Shown here: positions 1 to 8,769 of the stretch, piece by piece | How the letters are laid out: every line of letters starts with the position of its first letter | Position numbering within the stretch: the stretch's first letter is position 1 | NCBI RefSeq assembly: GCF_012641335.1 | Contig: NZ_JABAID010000003.1 | Location: forward strand, 186,001 to 250,000 | Reading direction: 5' to 3' | DNA: 64,000 nucleotides | Origin: Novosphingobium sp. ERN07 | Lineage (GTDB): Bacteria; Pseudomonadota; Alphaproteobacteria; Sphingomonadales; Sphingomonadaceae | The notes under the pieces: generated by a model | The model's input: only the letters and a program-made list of their open reading frames with translations | What the model was told of the DNA's origin: nothing | The model's database searches: none | Translations under genes and position numbers: made by a program

Positions 1-66
1 ATCGCTTATACGGCACCGTAATCGGAGCGCAGACGGCGACGCCGGTGTAGGGGGCCTGGGCCCTGC

Positions 67-1701
67 TCATGGCTGCCGCTTCTTGAGCGCGCGGGTATCG
101 TGCAACTCGCCCCGCTCCATTTTCTCGGCGACGACCGTTTTCAGCGCGGCGCGCAGGATCTTCTCGGTGGGCGTGCGCGGCAGTTCGCTGACGAAGCCAA
201 GCCAGCCGGGCGCCTTGTAATAGGCCATCTGGCCCAGCGCCCAGCGCACGATGTCGCTTGCCGTTTCGGCGGGGTTTTCAGCATCGTTGCTCACGACGAG
301 TGCGGCAACCTCATCGCCCCGAACGGGATCGGGCGTAGCGGCGACGGCAACTTCGCGGATGCCGGGGTGACGGGCGAGGATGGCTTCGACCTCGACCGCG
401 GCGATGTTCTCGCCCGAGCGACGGATGACGTTCTTTTTCCGGTCGACGAAGTGAAGGTCGCCTTCGGGATCGCGCAGGACGATGTCACCGGTGTGGAACC
501 AGCCGCCGTCCCACGCTTCGGCAGTGGCTTCGGGATTCTTGAGATATTCGGTGAAGAAGCCATAGCGGGCGTTGTCACCGGCGCGGCGAACAAGAAGCTC
601 GCCCGGCGCATCATGGCCGACGTCGTTGCCTGCATCATCGACGATGCGGATTTCGAGCTGAGGGCCGGGGCGACCGAAGCAGCTCGTGCCGACCTTGCGC
701 GGTTCGTTGTGGGCGCTGATCACGCCACCGCTGCCGGTTTCGGTCATCGCCCATGCCTCGATCAGCGGAAAGCCGAAACGCGCCTCGAAAGGTGCGTGCA
801 GGTCGCGCGGTGAGCCAGCGCCAAAGCCGAAGCGCACCGAGTGCTTGCGATCGTCGTCGCTTGCCGGGGTGCTCATCAGCATCGCGGGCATAACGCCAAG
901 GTAGTGGAGGCTGGTTGCGCCGCTGTCGCGCACAGATTGCCACCACGTGCGGGGGTGGAAGCGATCAAGGATGGTAAGGCATCCGCCCACGGTGATCATC
1001 GCCATGACCGAAACCGAAAGCGCGTTCATGTGGAAGACGGGCAGGGGCGTAAGCATCCTCTCCTCGCCTTCGACCAGCGTTATCAGTCCGCCCGTATCGC
1101 GATACCAGTCACCCGAATGCAGGAAGTACTCGTTCGAAAGCACGCAGCCCTTCGGGCTTCCCGTGGTGCCTGACGTGTAAAGCAGCGCAGCTTCCGATGC
1201 TGGGCCGAGACCCGCATTGGCCATGGCAGCTCCATGCAGTGCCGGAACCGCTTCGTCTGGCGTGATGCAGTGGATCGGGCACCCGCCGGCATTCGCTGCG
1301 GCCGATAGTTCGGCGCGCCGAGCGGGCGTCACGAAGGCAAGCGCCATTTCGGAATGGGAGACAAGATATTCCAGTTCCGCAGCGCGCAGATCGGGATTGA
1401 TCGGAACGATCGAGGCACCGAGGCTGTTGGCGGCGAGGAAAATCTCGAGAAAGACTGGGCGGTTTTCGAGCAGCAGGCCGATGCGTGTGCCCTTGCCGAC
1501 ATTGGCCGCGGCAAGCGCCGAGCGACGCAGCGCGGCAGCTTCGTACATTGCGGCATAAGTGATCTCGCCCGCCGCGATGCCATAGATCGCAGCTGTTTCG
1601 GGCAGGACGTTCAGAAACGGCTGGGCGGGATAGCGCGCTGCAGTGGCAGCAAAGCGCGAGAATACGGTTTCGCCCGGTCCATTCCGGTCTTGCAGACTCA
1701 C
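67..1701 (-). CDS. AMP-dependent acyl-CoA synthetase (aromatic or carboxylic acid:CoA ligase)
   Basis: A 544-residue ANL-superfamily ligase that should activate a carboxylic acid to its acyl-adenylate and then to the CoA thioester in the cytoplasm. The P-loop-like motif YTSGTTGSPKG is at about residues 175-185, the adenylate-binding GWFHTGD and DRKKNVIRRSGENI motifs lie at about 400-435, and the catalytic lysine sits in PRTPTEKI near the C-terminus. The start is GTG; GGGAGA lies about 7 nt upstream. It sits 92 bp behind two MarR genes and has its own promoter, whose motif is shared with iorA. Substrate is inferred only: an aryl acid such as an arylacetate, or salicylate for the 5-hydroxylase at 17-19 kb. 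CaiC-like ligases are an alternative. Confidence 0.9.
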   Translation of the reverse strand: MSLQDRNGPGETVFSRFAATAARYPAQPFLNVLPETAAIYGIAAGEITYAAMYEAAALRRSALAAANVGKGTRIGLLLENRPVFLEIFLAANSLGASIVPINPDLRAAELEYLVSHSEMALAFVTPARRAELSAAANAGGCPIHCITPDEAVPALHGAAMANAGLGPASEAALLYTSGTTGSPKGCVLSNEYFLHSGDWYRDTGGLITLVEGEERMLTPLPVFHMNALSVSVMAMITVGGCLTILDRFHPRTWWQSVRDSGATSLHYLGVMPAMLMSTPASDDDRKHSVRFGFGAGSPRDLHAPFEARFGFPLIEAWAMTETGSGGVISAHNEPRKVGTSCFGRPGPQLEIRIVDDAGNDVGHDAPGELLVRRAGDNARYGFFTEYLKNPEATAEAWDGGWFHTGDIVLRDPEGDLHFVDRKKNVIRRSGENIAAVEVEAILARHPGIREVAVAATPDPVRGDEVAALVVSNDAENPAETASDIVRWALGQMAYYKAPGWLGFVSELPRTPTEKILRAALKTVVAEKMERGELHDTRALKKRQP

Positions 1702-1726
1702 GCCTCACTCTCCCGATAAATATCTA

Positions 1727-1749
1727 TATGCATAAATTGAGCTATAAAG
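1727..1749. promoter_or_regulatory. Putative operator/promoter motif shared with the iorA promoter
   Basis: The plus strand reads TATGCATAAATTGAG, then C, then TATAAAG. The same string, with one changed base, recurs at 6537-6558 in front of iorA, in the same orientation relative to its gene. It contains the palindrome TATGCATA and lies 26-48 bp upstream of the ligase GTG, a position suited to a repressor overlapping the promoter. The two MarR proteins encoded next door are the obvious candidates to bind it, by inference. Confidence 0.6.
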
Positions 1750-1793
1750 TAAATTTCGTCAAGTGATCCCGTCATGCGCTTCGGAGGCTTTTG

Positions 1794-2249
1794 TCAGGGG
1801 CGCAGGTTTGCTGTCATGGCCATCAGCACGCGCCGGGTCGTGGCCAGATCCTCTTCGCAAATCCCTTTGCAGACAAGGGCATTGAACAGTTCCATCTCGG
1901 GCCAGCAATCCAGCAGCAGCTTGCGCCCGGCTTGCGTCAGCACCACTTCGCGGCGGCGGAGATCATTGTCCGGGGTGTGGCGTTCGACCAGTCCGGCCAC
2001 GACCATCGAATCAATCGTGCGGCTGGCCTTGGACTGCTCGCTGAACGTGCGTTCCGCGATTTCGTTGATCGTCAGCCCGCCTTCGATGTGCAGGACAGAC
2101 AGCGTCCGCAGCACGATCAGCGATGCACCGGATTGCTTCAGCATCGCACCCAACCGTGACTGGCCGTGGCTGGCGAGGCGATTGATCAGGTACGAAAGCT
2201 GCGCTTCCAGCGCTTCAATGGTAGCGGGAGGGGCCGCGTCACTTGCCAT
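1794..2249 (-). CDS. MarR-family transcriptional regulator (second of an overlapping pair)
   Basis: About 151 residues with the MarR winged-helix layout: a helix-turn-helix around INEIAERTFSEQSKASRTIDSM and a basic wing around DLRRREVVLTQAG. A longer open frame extends upstream, but the residues before MASDAAPP are the out-of-frame shadow of the first MarR gene, so the start is placed at the ATG whose codon ends at 2249. It overlaps the last 11 bases of the first MarR gene in another frame, which suggests translational coupling. Members of this family usually repress aromatic catabolism genes and are released by an aromatic acid or its CoA ester. The likely target is the motif at 1727 and 6537. 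Confidence 0.85.
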   Translation of the reverse strand: MASDAAPPATIEALEAQLSYLINRLASHGQSRLGAMLKQSGASLIVLRTLSVLHIEGGLTINEIAERTFSEQSKASRTIDSMVVAGLVERHTPDNDLRRREVVLTQAGRKLLLDCWPEMELFNALVCKGICEEDLATTRRVLMAMTANLRP

Positions 2250-2700
2250 TGGCCTTGCCTTTCCTGCCAAGCGCGGTTCGCAGCATTTCCAGCGAGGCGA
2301 GCGTCGTTTCAAGGCTTCCTTCCGGCACGCTCTCGCCCAGCCAATCGTCCACCAGACTGTCATGGTACGCCCGTGCCGCTTCGAAGGCTTCGGAGCCCTT
2401 CTGCGTGATCCGGGCGATAAACGATCGGCGGTCTGTCGGCGAGGCTTCCCTGGTGACGAGGCCATCGGCAACAAGGCGCTTGCCAAGCCCGGTTACATTG
2501 CCACCTGTAACCTTGAGCTTGCGCGTCAGCTCCCCGAGCGTGAGGCCATCGTCGAGCCCGTATATCTGCGCAAGAAAGTCATACTTGGCCAAGGTCAGCC
2601 CGCATTCGCCCATCAGAGCGCGATTGAGGCGAACATAGAGCTCGGACTGAAACGACAGCGCAGCGACCCAGACGCGGACTTCCAAACTGCGATCGTGCAT
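2239..2700 (-). CDS. MarR-family transcriptional regulator (first of an overlapping pair)
   Basis: A 153-residue MarR protein. The recognition region LTLGELTRKLKVTGGNVTGLGKRLVADGLV and the wing SPTDRRSFIARITQKG are clear. It starts 83 bp downstream of iorB and overlaps the next MarR gene by 11 bp, so iorA, iorB and the two regulators may form one minus-strand transcript. It is not close to its neighbour in sequence, so the pair is not a simple recent duplication. Its layout (VTGGNVTGLGKRLVADGLV) resembles the MarR protein at 16547-17038 (VSNGNVTSIVRQLHTQGLV). A role in sensing an arylacetate or aryl-CoA is inferred from context. Confidence 0.87.
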   Translation of the reverse strand: MHDRSLEVRVWVAALSFQSELYVRLNRALMGECGLTLAKYDFLAQIYGLDDGLTLGELTRKLKVTGGNVTGLGKRLVADGLVTREASPTDRRSFIARITQKGSEAFEAARAYHDSLVDDWLGESVPEGSLETTLASLEMLRTALGRKGKANGK

Positions 2701-2783
2701 AATCGGGACTGTCTGCCTTTGCGGAATGCCTTTTGGGGGCTTTTGCAGCGTTGCCCCTTGCGAGGCAAGCGCGCCAGCGCAGA

Positions 2784-4349
2784 TCAGGTGAACGAGCGGA
2801 TGGTCCTGATCAGTCCGTCGAGATCGCCGCCTTCGCCTTCACGGATAGCCGTTTCCCGAAGCCGCCGAGCCCATTGCGCGGCATCATTGCGGCCTTGCAA
2901 CTGCTGGATCGTGGCAACGACTTTCGAGAACTTCGACTGGCTGCGCTCGTGCGTGTCGGAATAGCCCTTGATCAGGCGGCGACACTTCATGATCTCGACG
3001 CCCAGTTCATAATCCTGCTGGGCTGCGTGAAGGGCCTGCTGAAGCCATTCCGCGATATGCGCCATTTCGGTGGCATGGCGCAAAGATCTGCGCCGCCAAC
3101 TTCTGAGCCCGCCCACGATGTAAAGCAAGATGAACCAGCCTGCGGAATATGTGCGCACCCGGCGGCCCTTGTCGATCCTGCGATCAAGCCAGTTGTACAG
3201 GCCGGACCTGTGTTTCAGCCATCGGGCCAGACCGACAGGCAGGATGCCTGCCAGTTCTTCCAACCGCGGATGCATGTATTCGGTGGTATGAAGGATCTGG
3301 TCGGGCTTTGCGCCGATCTCGTCAACGATCCGCTGACGGCGTGCGGCACGTGTCTTCAGGTCTGCCACGCGCACGATATCGTCATAGGTCATGGCATTGG
3401 CGAGGTACTTTGCGGCCTGGAAGGTCAGATCGTAATCCTGGCTTGCGCCATCCAGCGCTCGGTCCGTCCTGTAGATGGCTTCAAGACGATCAAGATACTC
3501 GGTGCCGTAGGCAAGGTCCTGAAAGTCCGCCACTTTTGCAAGGCCGTGCAGCGCCATTTCTGCAACCCGCACCGGCAGGCCAAGTGCTTCGATCCTTTGG
3601 CCGAGGGCGGCCATGCGCCGATCTTCGAAGCGGGGCAAAGTGGCAGGCGGGGGTGTGGCGACAACGGCATCGGCGGGCTTTGCGGGAGCGCAGGCGCGAT
3701 CGAAGGCCGCGTCGAACGTGCGTTTGCTTGCCGCAGCGCCCTTGCCGCCCGAACCGATGACGGCGTGATACGCCTCGCGCGGGAAGGGCAAGGCGCCCGA
3801 TCCCGCAAGCGCACCGAATATCGCGGCCGAGATCACGCTGCCGTTCTCGGTGGCCAGCGCGTTCATGTCGAACACAATTTCCTGACGCGCCACCACGCCT
3901 ACCGCTTCGGTCACAGCGTCACTGTCCGCAATGCCAAGCCCGGGCGCGCTCTTTTCCGAAATGGCGAGCGAGCGATGATCCGAGGCAATCAGGGTCGTTT
4001 TGTCCGGCGTGACTATGCCGCGCAGGATGGAACGGCCCGCTTCCATGAACTCGGACGCCAGCACCACGTCGACATCGCCGGGGGTGGGCATCTGGGCGAG
4101 AACAGGTTTCCGCCCGTTCTGCGCCTTCATCATCTCGACGTAATAGATCGTTGCGCCCGTGCGCTGGGCCACGCCGGGAACCGAGGTGGACTGGGCAACC
4201 CAGCCCGCATCCTCGGCGAGCTTGACCACCCAGCCGGTCAGGACCCCGCCACCCTGGCCGCCCATGGCCACGATAGCCAGGGAAATCGGGCGTTCTGTGG
4301 CATCGCCGGCAGGGGCGAGGGGCAGGCGAACCGTGTCATCGCGCATCAT
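2784..4349 (-). CDS. iorB: Indolepyruvate oxidoreductase, beta subunit (IorB type, long form)
   Basis: Gamma/beta-type subunit of a 2-oxoacid:acceptor oxidoreductase that converts an aryl-pyruvate (indolepyruvate, phenylpyruvate) to the arylacetyl-CoA. The N-terminal half carries the family signature IVAMGGQGGGVLTGW at about residues 26-40 and the SVPGVAQRTGATIYYVEM stretch. The C-terminal 300 residues form the helical extension found in the roughly 500-residue proteobacterial form (DUF6537-like); archaeal IorB is only about 200 residues. The gene overlaps iorA by ATGA (4346-4349), typical of tightly coupled subunits. Two ATG codons stand in tandem; the first was used. Confidence 0.87.
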   Translation of the reverse strand: MMRDDTVRLPLAPAGDATERPISLAIVAMGGQGGGVLTGWVVKLAEDAGWVAQSTSVPGVAQRTGATIYYVEMMKAQNGRKPVLAQMPTPGDVDVVLASEFMEAGRSILRGIVTPDKTTLIASDHRSLAISEKSAPGLGIADSDAVTEAVGVVARQEIVFDMNALATENGSVISAAIFGALAGSGALPFPREAYHAVIGSGGKGAAASKRTFDAAFDRACAPAKPADAVVATPPPATLPRFEDRRMAALGQRIEALGLPVRVAEMALHGLAKVADFQDLAYGTEYLDRLEAIYRTDRALDGASQDYDLTFQAAKYLANAMTYDDIVRVADLKTRAARRQRIVDEIGAKPDQILHTTEYMHPRLEELAGILPVGLARWLKHRSGLYNWLDRRIDKGRRVRTYSAGWFILLYIVGGLRSWRRRSLRHATEMAHIAEWLQQALHAAQQDYELGVEIMKCRRLIKGYSDTHERSQSKFSKVVATIQQLQGRNDAAQWARRLRETAIREGEGGDLDGLIRTIRSFT

Positions 4350-6502
4350 GCGAACTGAACTCCAACTCTACGGCGCGAACGGCGAACTTGCAGGTAACTC
4401 ACGAGGGCCAACGACCAACTCGCCTTGAACTTGTCCCACCGCGTGGGATTGTGGATCACGTCAGCGCGATAGAACGAGGGGCACAGCACCACCGCTTCCG
4501 AGACTTCGCCGCAGTTGCCGCAGCCGACGCAGGAATTGTCGATCGCCGCCACCGGATCGTCGCGCAGTGGATCGTCAAGCTGCTTGACCGAGAGCGAGGG
4601 GCAGCCCGAGAGGCGGATGCAGGCGTGGTCGCCGGTGCAGACGTCCTCGTCCACGCCGAAGCGTTCCTTGACCACGCGCTTGCCGTCCTTGATCGCCTTG
4701 GCGGCCAGCGGCTTTACCCGGCGCTGCTTGTTGAGCATGCATTCGGACGAGGCGATGATGATCTTCGGCCCTTCCTCCTGCGTGGTCAGCGCCTCGGTCA
4801 GCACCTTTCTCATCTGGCCGACATCATATGTCCGGTCGACTTCGCGCACCCAGGTGGCGCCGACGCCCTCTACTGCTTTGATGATCGGATTGTTTGTCTT
4901 GCGGCTGCGGTTGCTCGCGCGCGAGGAGAGGATGTCCTGCCCGCCGGTGGCCGAGGAATAGTAGTTGTCGACGATCAGGAACACCCCGTCGTGCTTGTTG
5001 AACACGGCGTTGCCGATGCCGCTGGTCAGGCCATTGTGCCAGAACCCGCCATCGCCCATCACCGCAATCGAGCGCTTGCTGCCCTTCTGGCCGAACGCCG
5101 CTGCCGACGCCGCACCGAGGCCGAAGCCCATGGTGGTATTGCCAAGGTTGAACGGCGGCAGGATCGAGAAGAGGTGGCAGCCGATGTCGGCCGATACGTG
5201 GTGTTCGCCAAGGTCCTGATTGACCAGCTTCATTGCGGCGAAGATCGGGCGTTCGGGGCAACCGGTGCACAGGCCCGGCGGGCGGCTGGGTACGACAGTC
5301 CTGAGATTTTCGACCTCGGGCAATGTCAGCACGTCGCGCGCATCAGGCAAGGGCGGGCGGTTGCCGAGCAGGTGGGGGTGGTTGTCCTCAAGGAATGCAC
5401 CGATACCGCTGAGCAGGGCCTGCACCGAATAGTCACCACCCATCGGCAGCACGTCCTTGCCCTGAATGCGGGTGGCAATTCCCTTGCGCTTGAGGATCGT
5501 GTTGACGGCCTGTTCAAGGTATTCGGGCTGGCCTTCCTCGACCATCAGGATTGAATCCTTGCCGGTGGCGAATTCAACGATCTCGGTGTCGATGACCGGG
5601 TAGGTCACGTTCATCACGTAGAGCGGGACCTGGGTGTTGCCATAGGCATCGGACAGACCGAGGTACTGCAGCGCGCGGATCACGTTGTTGTACATGCCGC
5701 CCTGAAGGACGAGGCCGACCTTGCCCTGCTCCGGGCCGAACCATTCGTTCAACCTGTTATCGCGCACGAAATCGATGGCGGCAGGCAGGCGATGGAGGAT
5801 CTTTTCCTGTTCGTGCTGATAGGCGGCAGGCGGAAGCACGATGCGATCGAGATCGCGCGAGGGATTGTTGAGGGCATCCTGCAGAGTGAAGGCCGGGCGG
5901 ACGTTGTCCTTGGCCACGAAGCTGCCGTGCATGTGGCAGGTGCGCACGCGCACTTCGAGCATGACCGGCGTGTTCGACGCCTCCGAAAGCTGGAAGCCCT
6001 TTTCGATCAGATCGACGATGCAGGCGTGATCGGGCCGGGGATCGAGCAGCCACATCTGCGACTTCATCGCGAAGGCATGCGTGCGCTCCTGCATGATCGA
6101 GGAGCCTTCGCCGTAGTCTTCGCCGATGATTACCATCGCGCCGCCCTTCACGCCGCCCGAAGCGAGGTTGGCAAGGGCATCCGACGCGACGTTGGTGCCG
6201 ACCGTGGATTTCCACGCGACTGCACCGCGCAAGGGGTACATGACCGACGCCGACAGCATTGCTGCGGCGGTGGCCTCGTTGGCTGAACTCTGGAAGTTCA
6301 CGCCCAGTTCGTCGAGGATGTCCTTTGCATCCGACAGCACGTCCATCAGGTGCGAGATCGGCGAACCCTGATAGCCGCCGACGTAGGACACGCCAGCCTG
6401 CAACAGCCCCTTGGTGATTGCGAGGATCGCTTCACCCTTGAACGTCTCACCCTCGCCAAGGCGGAGGTGTTCGACCTCCTTTGCAAAAGAGCGTTCGGCC
6501 AT
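4346..6502 (-). CDS. iorA: Indolepyruvate oxidoreductase, alpha subunit (IorA)
   Basis: A 718-residue thiamine-diphosphate-dependent subunit. The N-terminal pyrimidine-binding domain shows GYQGSPISHLMDVL, and the TPP-binding half shows the VMGDGGFWHNGL motif. The C-terminal region carries two cysteine groups for iron-sulfur clusters, the second written NSCVGCGNCGEVSEA and followed by LCPSF. It decarboxylates an aryl-pyruvate and, with IorB, yields an aryl-CoA. The start at 6502 has GGAGAAGGA upstream. The enzyme family is best known from anaerobes and archaea, but long IorAB pairs occur in aerobic proteobacteria. Control is probably through the motif at 6530-6558 and the MarR pair. Confidence 0.9.
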   Translation of the reverse strand: MAERSFAKEVEHLRLGEGETFKGEAILAITKGLLQAGVSYVGGYQGSPISHLMDVLSDAKDILDELGVNFQSSANEATAAAMLSASVMYPLRGAVAWKSTVGTNVASDALANLASGGVKGGAMVIIGEDYGEGSSIMQERTHAFAMKSQMWLLDPRPDHACIVDLIEKGFQLSEASNTPVMLEVRVRTCHMHGSFVAKDNVRPAFTLQDALNNPSRDLDRIVLPPAAYQHEQEKILHRLPAAIDFVRDNRLNEWFGPEQGKVGLVLQGGMYNNVIRALQYLGLSDAYGNTQVPLYVMNVTYPVIDTEIVEFATGKDSILMVEEGQPEYLEQAVNTILKRKGIATRIQGKDVLPMGGDYSVQALLSGIGAFLEDNHPHLLGNRPPLPDARDVLTLPEVENLRTVVPSRPPGLCTGCPERPIFAAMKLVNQDLGEHHVSADIGCHLFSILPPFNLGNTTMGFGLGAASAAAFGQKGSKRSIAVMGDGGFWHNGLTSGIGNAVFNKHDGVFLIVDNYYSSATGGQDILSSRASNRSRKTNNPIIKAVEGVGATWVREVDRTYDVGQMRKVLTEALTTQEEGPKIIIASSECMLNKQRRVKPLAAKAIKDGKRVVKERFGVDEDVCTGDHACIRLSGCPSLSVKQLDDPLRDDPVAAIDNSCVGCGNCGEVSEAVVLCPSFYRADVIHNPTRWDKFKASWSLALVSYLQVRRSRRRVGVQFA

Positions 6503-6529
6503 GGCAATCCTTCTCCGAGTCTCAATTAA

Positions 6530-6558
6530 TATGCAAATGCATAAATTGAGATATAAAG
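6530..6558. promoter_or_regulatory. Putative operator/promoter of iorAB
   Basis: The inverted repeat TATGCA-AA-TGCATA (6530-6543) is nested in a wider symmetry with CTCAATT on one side (6521-6527) and AATTGAG on the other (6544-6550). The right part, TGCATAAATTGAG, then A, then TATAAAG, repeats the motif at 1727-1749. It occupies most of the 60-bp gap between iorA and the gene at 6563, so it must contain the iorA promoter. Confidence 0.6.
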
Positions 6559-6562
6559 AAGG

Positions 6563-7861
6563 TCAAGCCAATGTCAGGTCGATCCTTTGCATGTTCATGC
6601 TGAAGCCGGGCATGAAGCGCCTGACAACGCCAGTTTCGATCACGGTGCGCTCTTCAGCGGTGTTCGCCTTTGACAGAGCTGCTTCAAGCTCCCCTTCGCC
6701 ATTGGCGCCGAATTCACGGATGCCCCTGAGATCGGGCCACACCAGCCAGAACGACTTGCCGTCAGGTGCGATCCAGCCCGGCGCGATCTGCGGGGCATAG
6801 GCGCGCGACAGCGGATCACCGCCGGGAGTCCATGCAGTGTCTTCGTGAATCTGCCGCCACGGGCCGGTGGGATGCTGTGAAACCCAAAGTCCGAAGTAGC
6901 TGGCCTTGCCGAACTCGGTGCCATCTGATGCAACACCGATGCCTGCGCTGGACATCATGTAAAGGCCAAGTGGAGCGTTGTAGACCACGCTCGGCAGCCA
7001 TGACTCAACGACCAGATCGCCGGGGAACAGGTTCACACTGTTGACCCAGCCCAGCGGAAAGGTGTGCACGGGCCTGCGCTCAAGGATATCAGCGCTCCAG
7101 CGCGGCCGGCCGGTGCGGTCATGGCCGGCAAAGAACTGGTAACCGGCTCTTCTGGCAAGGTCCTGCGGTTTGGCGCGGAACAGGACCAGTTCGTTCATCT
7201 TGCCATCGACGCTGCCGTTAAGGCCATAGACATGAACATAGCCGTCAGGGCCAGCCTTACCTGCGCCATATTGCAGGATCGAAAGCAGGGAAAAGCAGCC
7301 GTCGGGCTCGAAGAAGGCCATGCTGGCGCGGGACTGGTCCTTCCAATCTTCCCAAACCACTGGCGTTGAGCCATCCTGATTGCGCCAGATGGCGCCGTTG
7401 TCGGAAGACCAGATAAGCTTGGCCCCGGTCCAGCGGCGCGGCCGGTCCTCGGCATGATCGAGCGTTCCAAGGAATTGGTAGATAGTGTTCCCGACCTGCA
7501 CCAGCCCGTGGCCGTAGTAATGCGGTGCCTCGGGCGGGCGTTCCGATCGATTGAGGATTGGGTAGCCTGCAAGATCAGCGAAATTGACCGCTCCGGGCCC
7601 GCCGACCATCTGCCATGTCCGGGCTGTGTAAAAGGCCTTGGGCGGATCTGCCCAGCCCGGTCCATCGTTGACCGCGATGAGGTGCGACCGATCGGGTCGC
7701 ACCGTCATCTTGTAGCCATCGCCCAGCCCGCCAAGATTGCGGATCGTGTCATCGCGCCTTGTCGCGGAGACGACACGAACCGATCTGCGTGCCATTGCCG
7801 GCGAGGCAAGGGCGACGGATGCAACAAGCCCTTGGACAAGCAGTTCGCGGCGGGATGTCAT
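6563..7861 (-). CDS. Secreted protein with DUF4185-like beta-propeller
   Basis: A 432-residue exported protein. The N-terminus MTSRRELLVQGLVASVALA has a twin-arginine-like RR followed by a hydrophobic stretch and an ASPAMA cleavage region, so Tat export is likely. The body repeats short blade-like segments (KLIWSSDNGAIWRNQDG, FGLWVSQHPTGPWRQIHED, SFWLVWPDLRG) typical of DUF4185 or glycosidase-like five-bladed propellers. No catalytic residues can be assigned. It follows the gene at 7866 after only 4 bp, so the two are co-transcribed. Function unknown; binding or modification of an extracellular substrate is a guess. Confidence 0.75.
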   Translation of the reverse strand: MTSRRELLVQGLVASVALASPAMARRSVRVVSATRRDDTIRNLGGLGDGYKMTVRPDRSHLIAVNDGPGWADPPKAFYTARTWQMVGGPGAVNFADLAGYPILNRSERPPEAPHYYGHGLVQVGNTIYQFLGTLDHAEDRPRRWTGAKLIWSSDNGAIWRNQDGSTPVVWEDWKDQSRASMAFFEPDGCFSLLSILQYGAGKAGPDGYVHVYGLNGSVDGKMNELVLFRAKPQDLARRAGYQFFAGHDRTGRPRWSADILERRPVHTFPLGWVNSVNLFPGDLVVESWLPSVVYNAPLGLYMMSSAGIGVASDGTEFGKASYFGLWVSQHPTGPWRQIHEDTAWTPGGDPLSRAYAPQIAPGWIAPDGKSFWLVWPDLRGIREFGANGEGELEAALSKANTAEERTVIETGVVRRFMPGFSMNMQRIDLTLA

Positions 7862-7865
7862 GACG

Positions 7866-8666
7866 TTACTTGATCTCGTCCGCTGTCTTCATCTCCACGG
7901 TTCCGTCTTCCTTGACCTTGAACAGCGGATCTTCGCGATCGCAGTAGTATTCCATGATCTGGTATTCGGGATTGCGCTTGTATCCGTAGGTGAAGCGGTA
8001 AGGTTCGAGCAGGACCTTGGGATCATCGATCGTGATCTCGTTCTCGATCAGGCCGGGGCCGGTCACCTTGATCCGTTCGGTGATGGTCATTTCGTAGCTG
8101 TGCGGAATTTCGAAGAAGCGGGATTCTTCCTTCACGCCAATGGTCTTCACGACCAGCGTATCGCCTTCCCACTTGCCGACGGACATGCCGTAATAAGAGG
8201 GCGTCAGCTCTTCGAGCGCAGGCATCTTCTTGTTGAGGTAGATGCGGCGGGTCTGCGTGATGAATTCCGCTAGAACGGTGACTTGGCCGGGTGTCTGCAG
8301 GAATTCGAGAGGAAAGATCGCTCCCATGACCGAAGGCATGCCTTCAGGCGTGCACTGCGTGCTGGGATCGACCAGCGGCGTACCGGCCTTCAGCTTTGCA
8401 TCGCGGTTGGCGCGCAGCGTTTTCCACTCGGTCGCGTAGGGCTCGCGTAGTTTCGGTCCGTCTCCGGGGACGGGAAGCTCGAGGAAGGTGTTCTCTTCAC
8501 CTGCGAAGGGATCCGGGTAGATTTCCCAGATGCCGTTGATGTCAGGTTCGGCCTTGTTCGCCTGAACGGCTGGCTGCGCAGCGGCAGGCGCCGTTGCAGC
8601 TAGAGCCGAATTGGCAAGTCCAAGCGCAGCGACGCCAGCCAGAGCTTTGATGGCGATAAGACGCAT
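7866..8666 (-). CDS. Exported hypothetical protein, first gene of a two-gene unit
   Basis: About 266 residues with a classical signal peptide (MRLIAIKALAGVAALGLANSA, cut near ALA-AT). The start at 8666 was chosen over an upstream extension because the signal peptide begins there and GGGAG precedes it. The mature protein has DINGIWEIYPDPFAGEEN near its start and KWEGDTLVVKTIGV in the middle, phrases common in proteobacterial 'NGIWE' secreted proteins of unknown role that often accompany DUF6152 genes. It lies 4 bp upstream of the DUF4185-like gene and downstream of the DUF6152 gene. No enzyme activity can be assigned. Confidence 0.75.
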   Translation of the reverse strand: MRLIAIKALAGVAALGLANSALAATAPAAAQPAVQANKAEPDINGIWEIYPDPFAGEENTFLELPVPGDGPKLREPYATEWKTLRANRDAKLKAGTPLVDPSTQCTPEGMPSVMGAIFPLEFLQTPGQVTVLAEFITQTRRIYLNKKMPALEELTPSYYGMSVGKWEGDTLVVKTIGVKEESRFFEIPHSYEMTITERIKVTGPGLIENEITIDDPKVLLEPYRFTYGYKRNPEYQIMEYYCDREDPLFKVKEDGTVEMKTADEIK

Positions 8667-8731
8667 GCAAGATTCTCCCGTGCGATCCGGCCCGATCCTT
8701 CGCCGCCCGCATCTGCTTGTTGCTTGAAGAA

Positions 8732-8754
8732 GGGGCGACTGCATCCGTCGCCCC
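8732..8754 (-). terminator. Hairpin between the DUF6152 gene and the next minus-strand gene
   Basis: GGGGCGAC and GTCGCCCC form a perfect 8-bp stem with a 7-nt loop, 15 bp past the DUF6152 stop. On the minus strand it is followed by TTCTTC rather than a clean T-run, so it may be a weak terminator or attenuator that lowers expression of 7866-8666. Confidence 0.5.
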
Positions 8755-8769
8755 CGGTAACTGATCGGC

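Noticed and set aside
2733..4358. A 541-codon open frame on the plus strand opposite iorB
   Set aside because: It is the antisense shadow of a clear family member; it has no recognisable domain and a Cys/Arg/His-rich composition typical of GC-rich antisense frames.
4388..5554. A 388-codon frame opposite iorA
   Set aside because: Antisense to the TPP domain of iorA, with no domain, ribosome-binding site or conserved motif.
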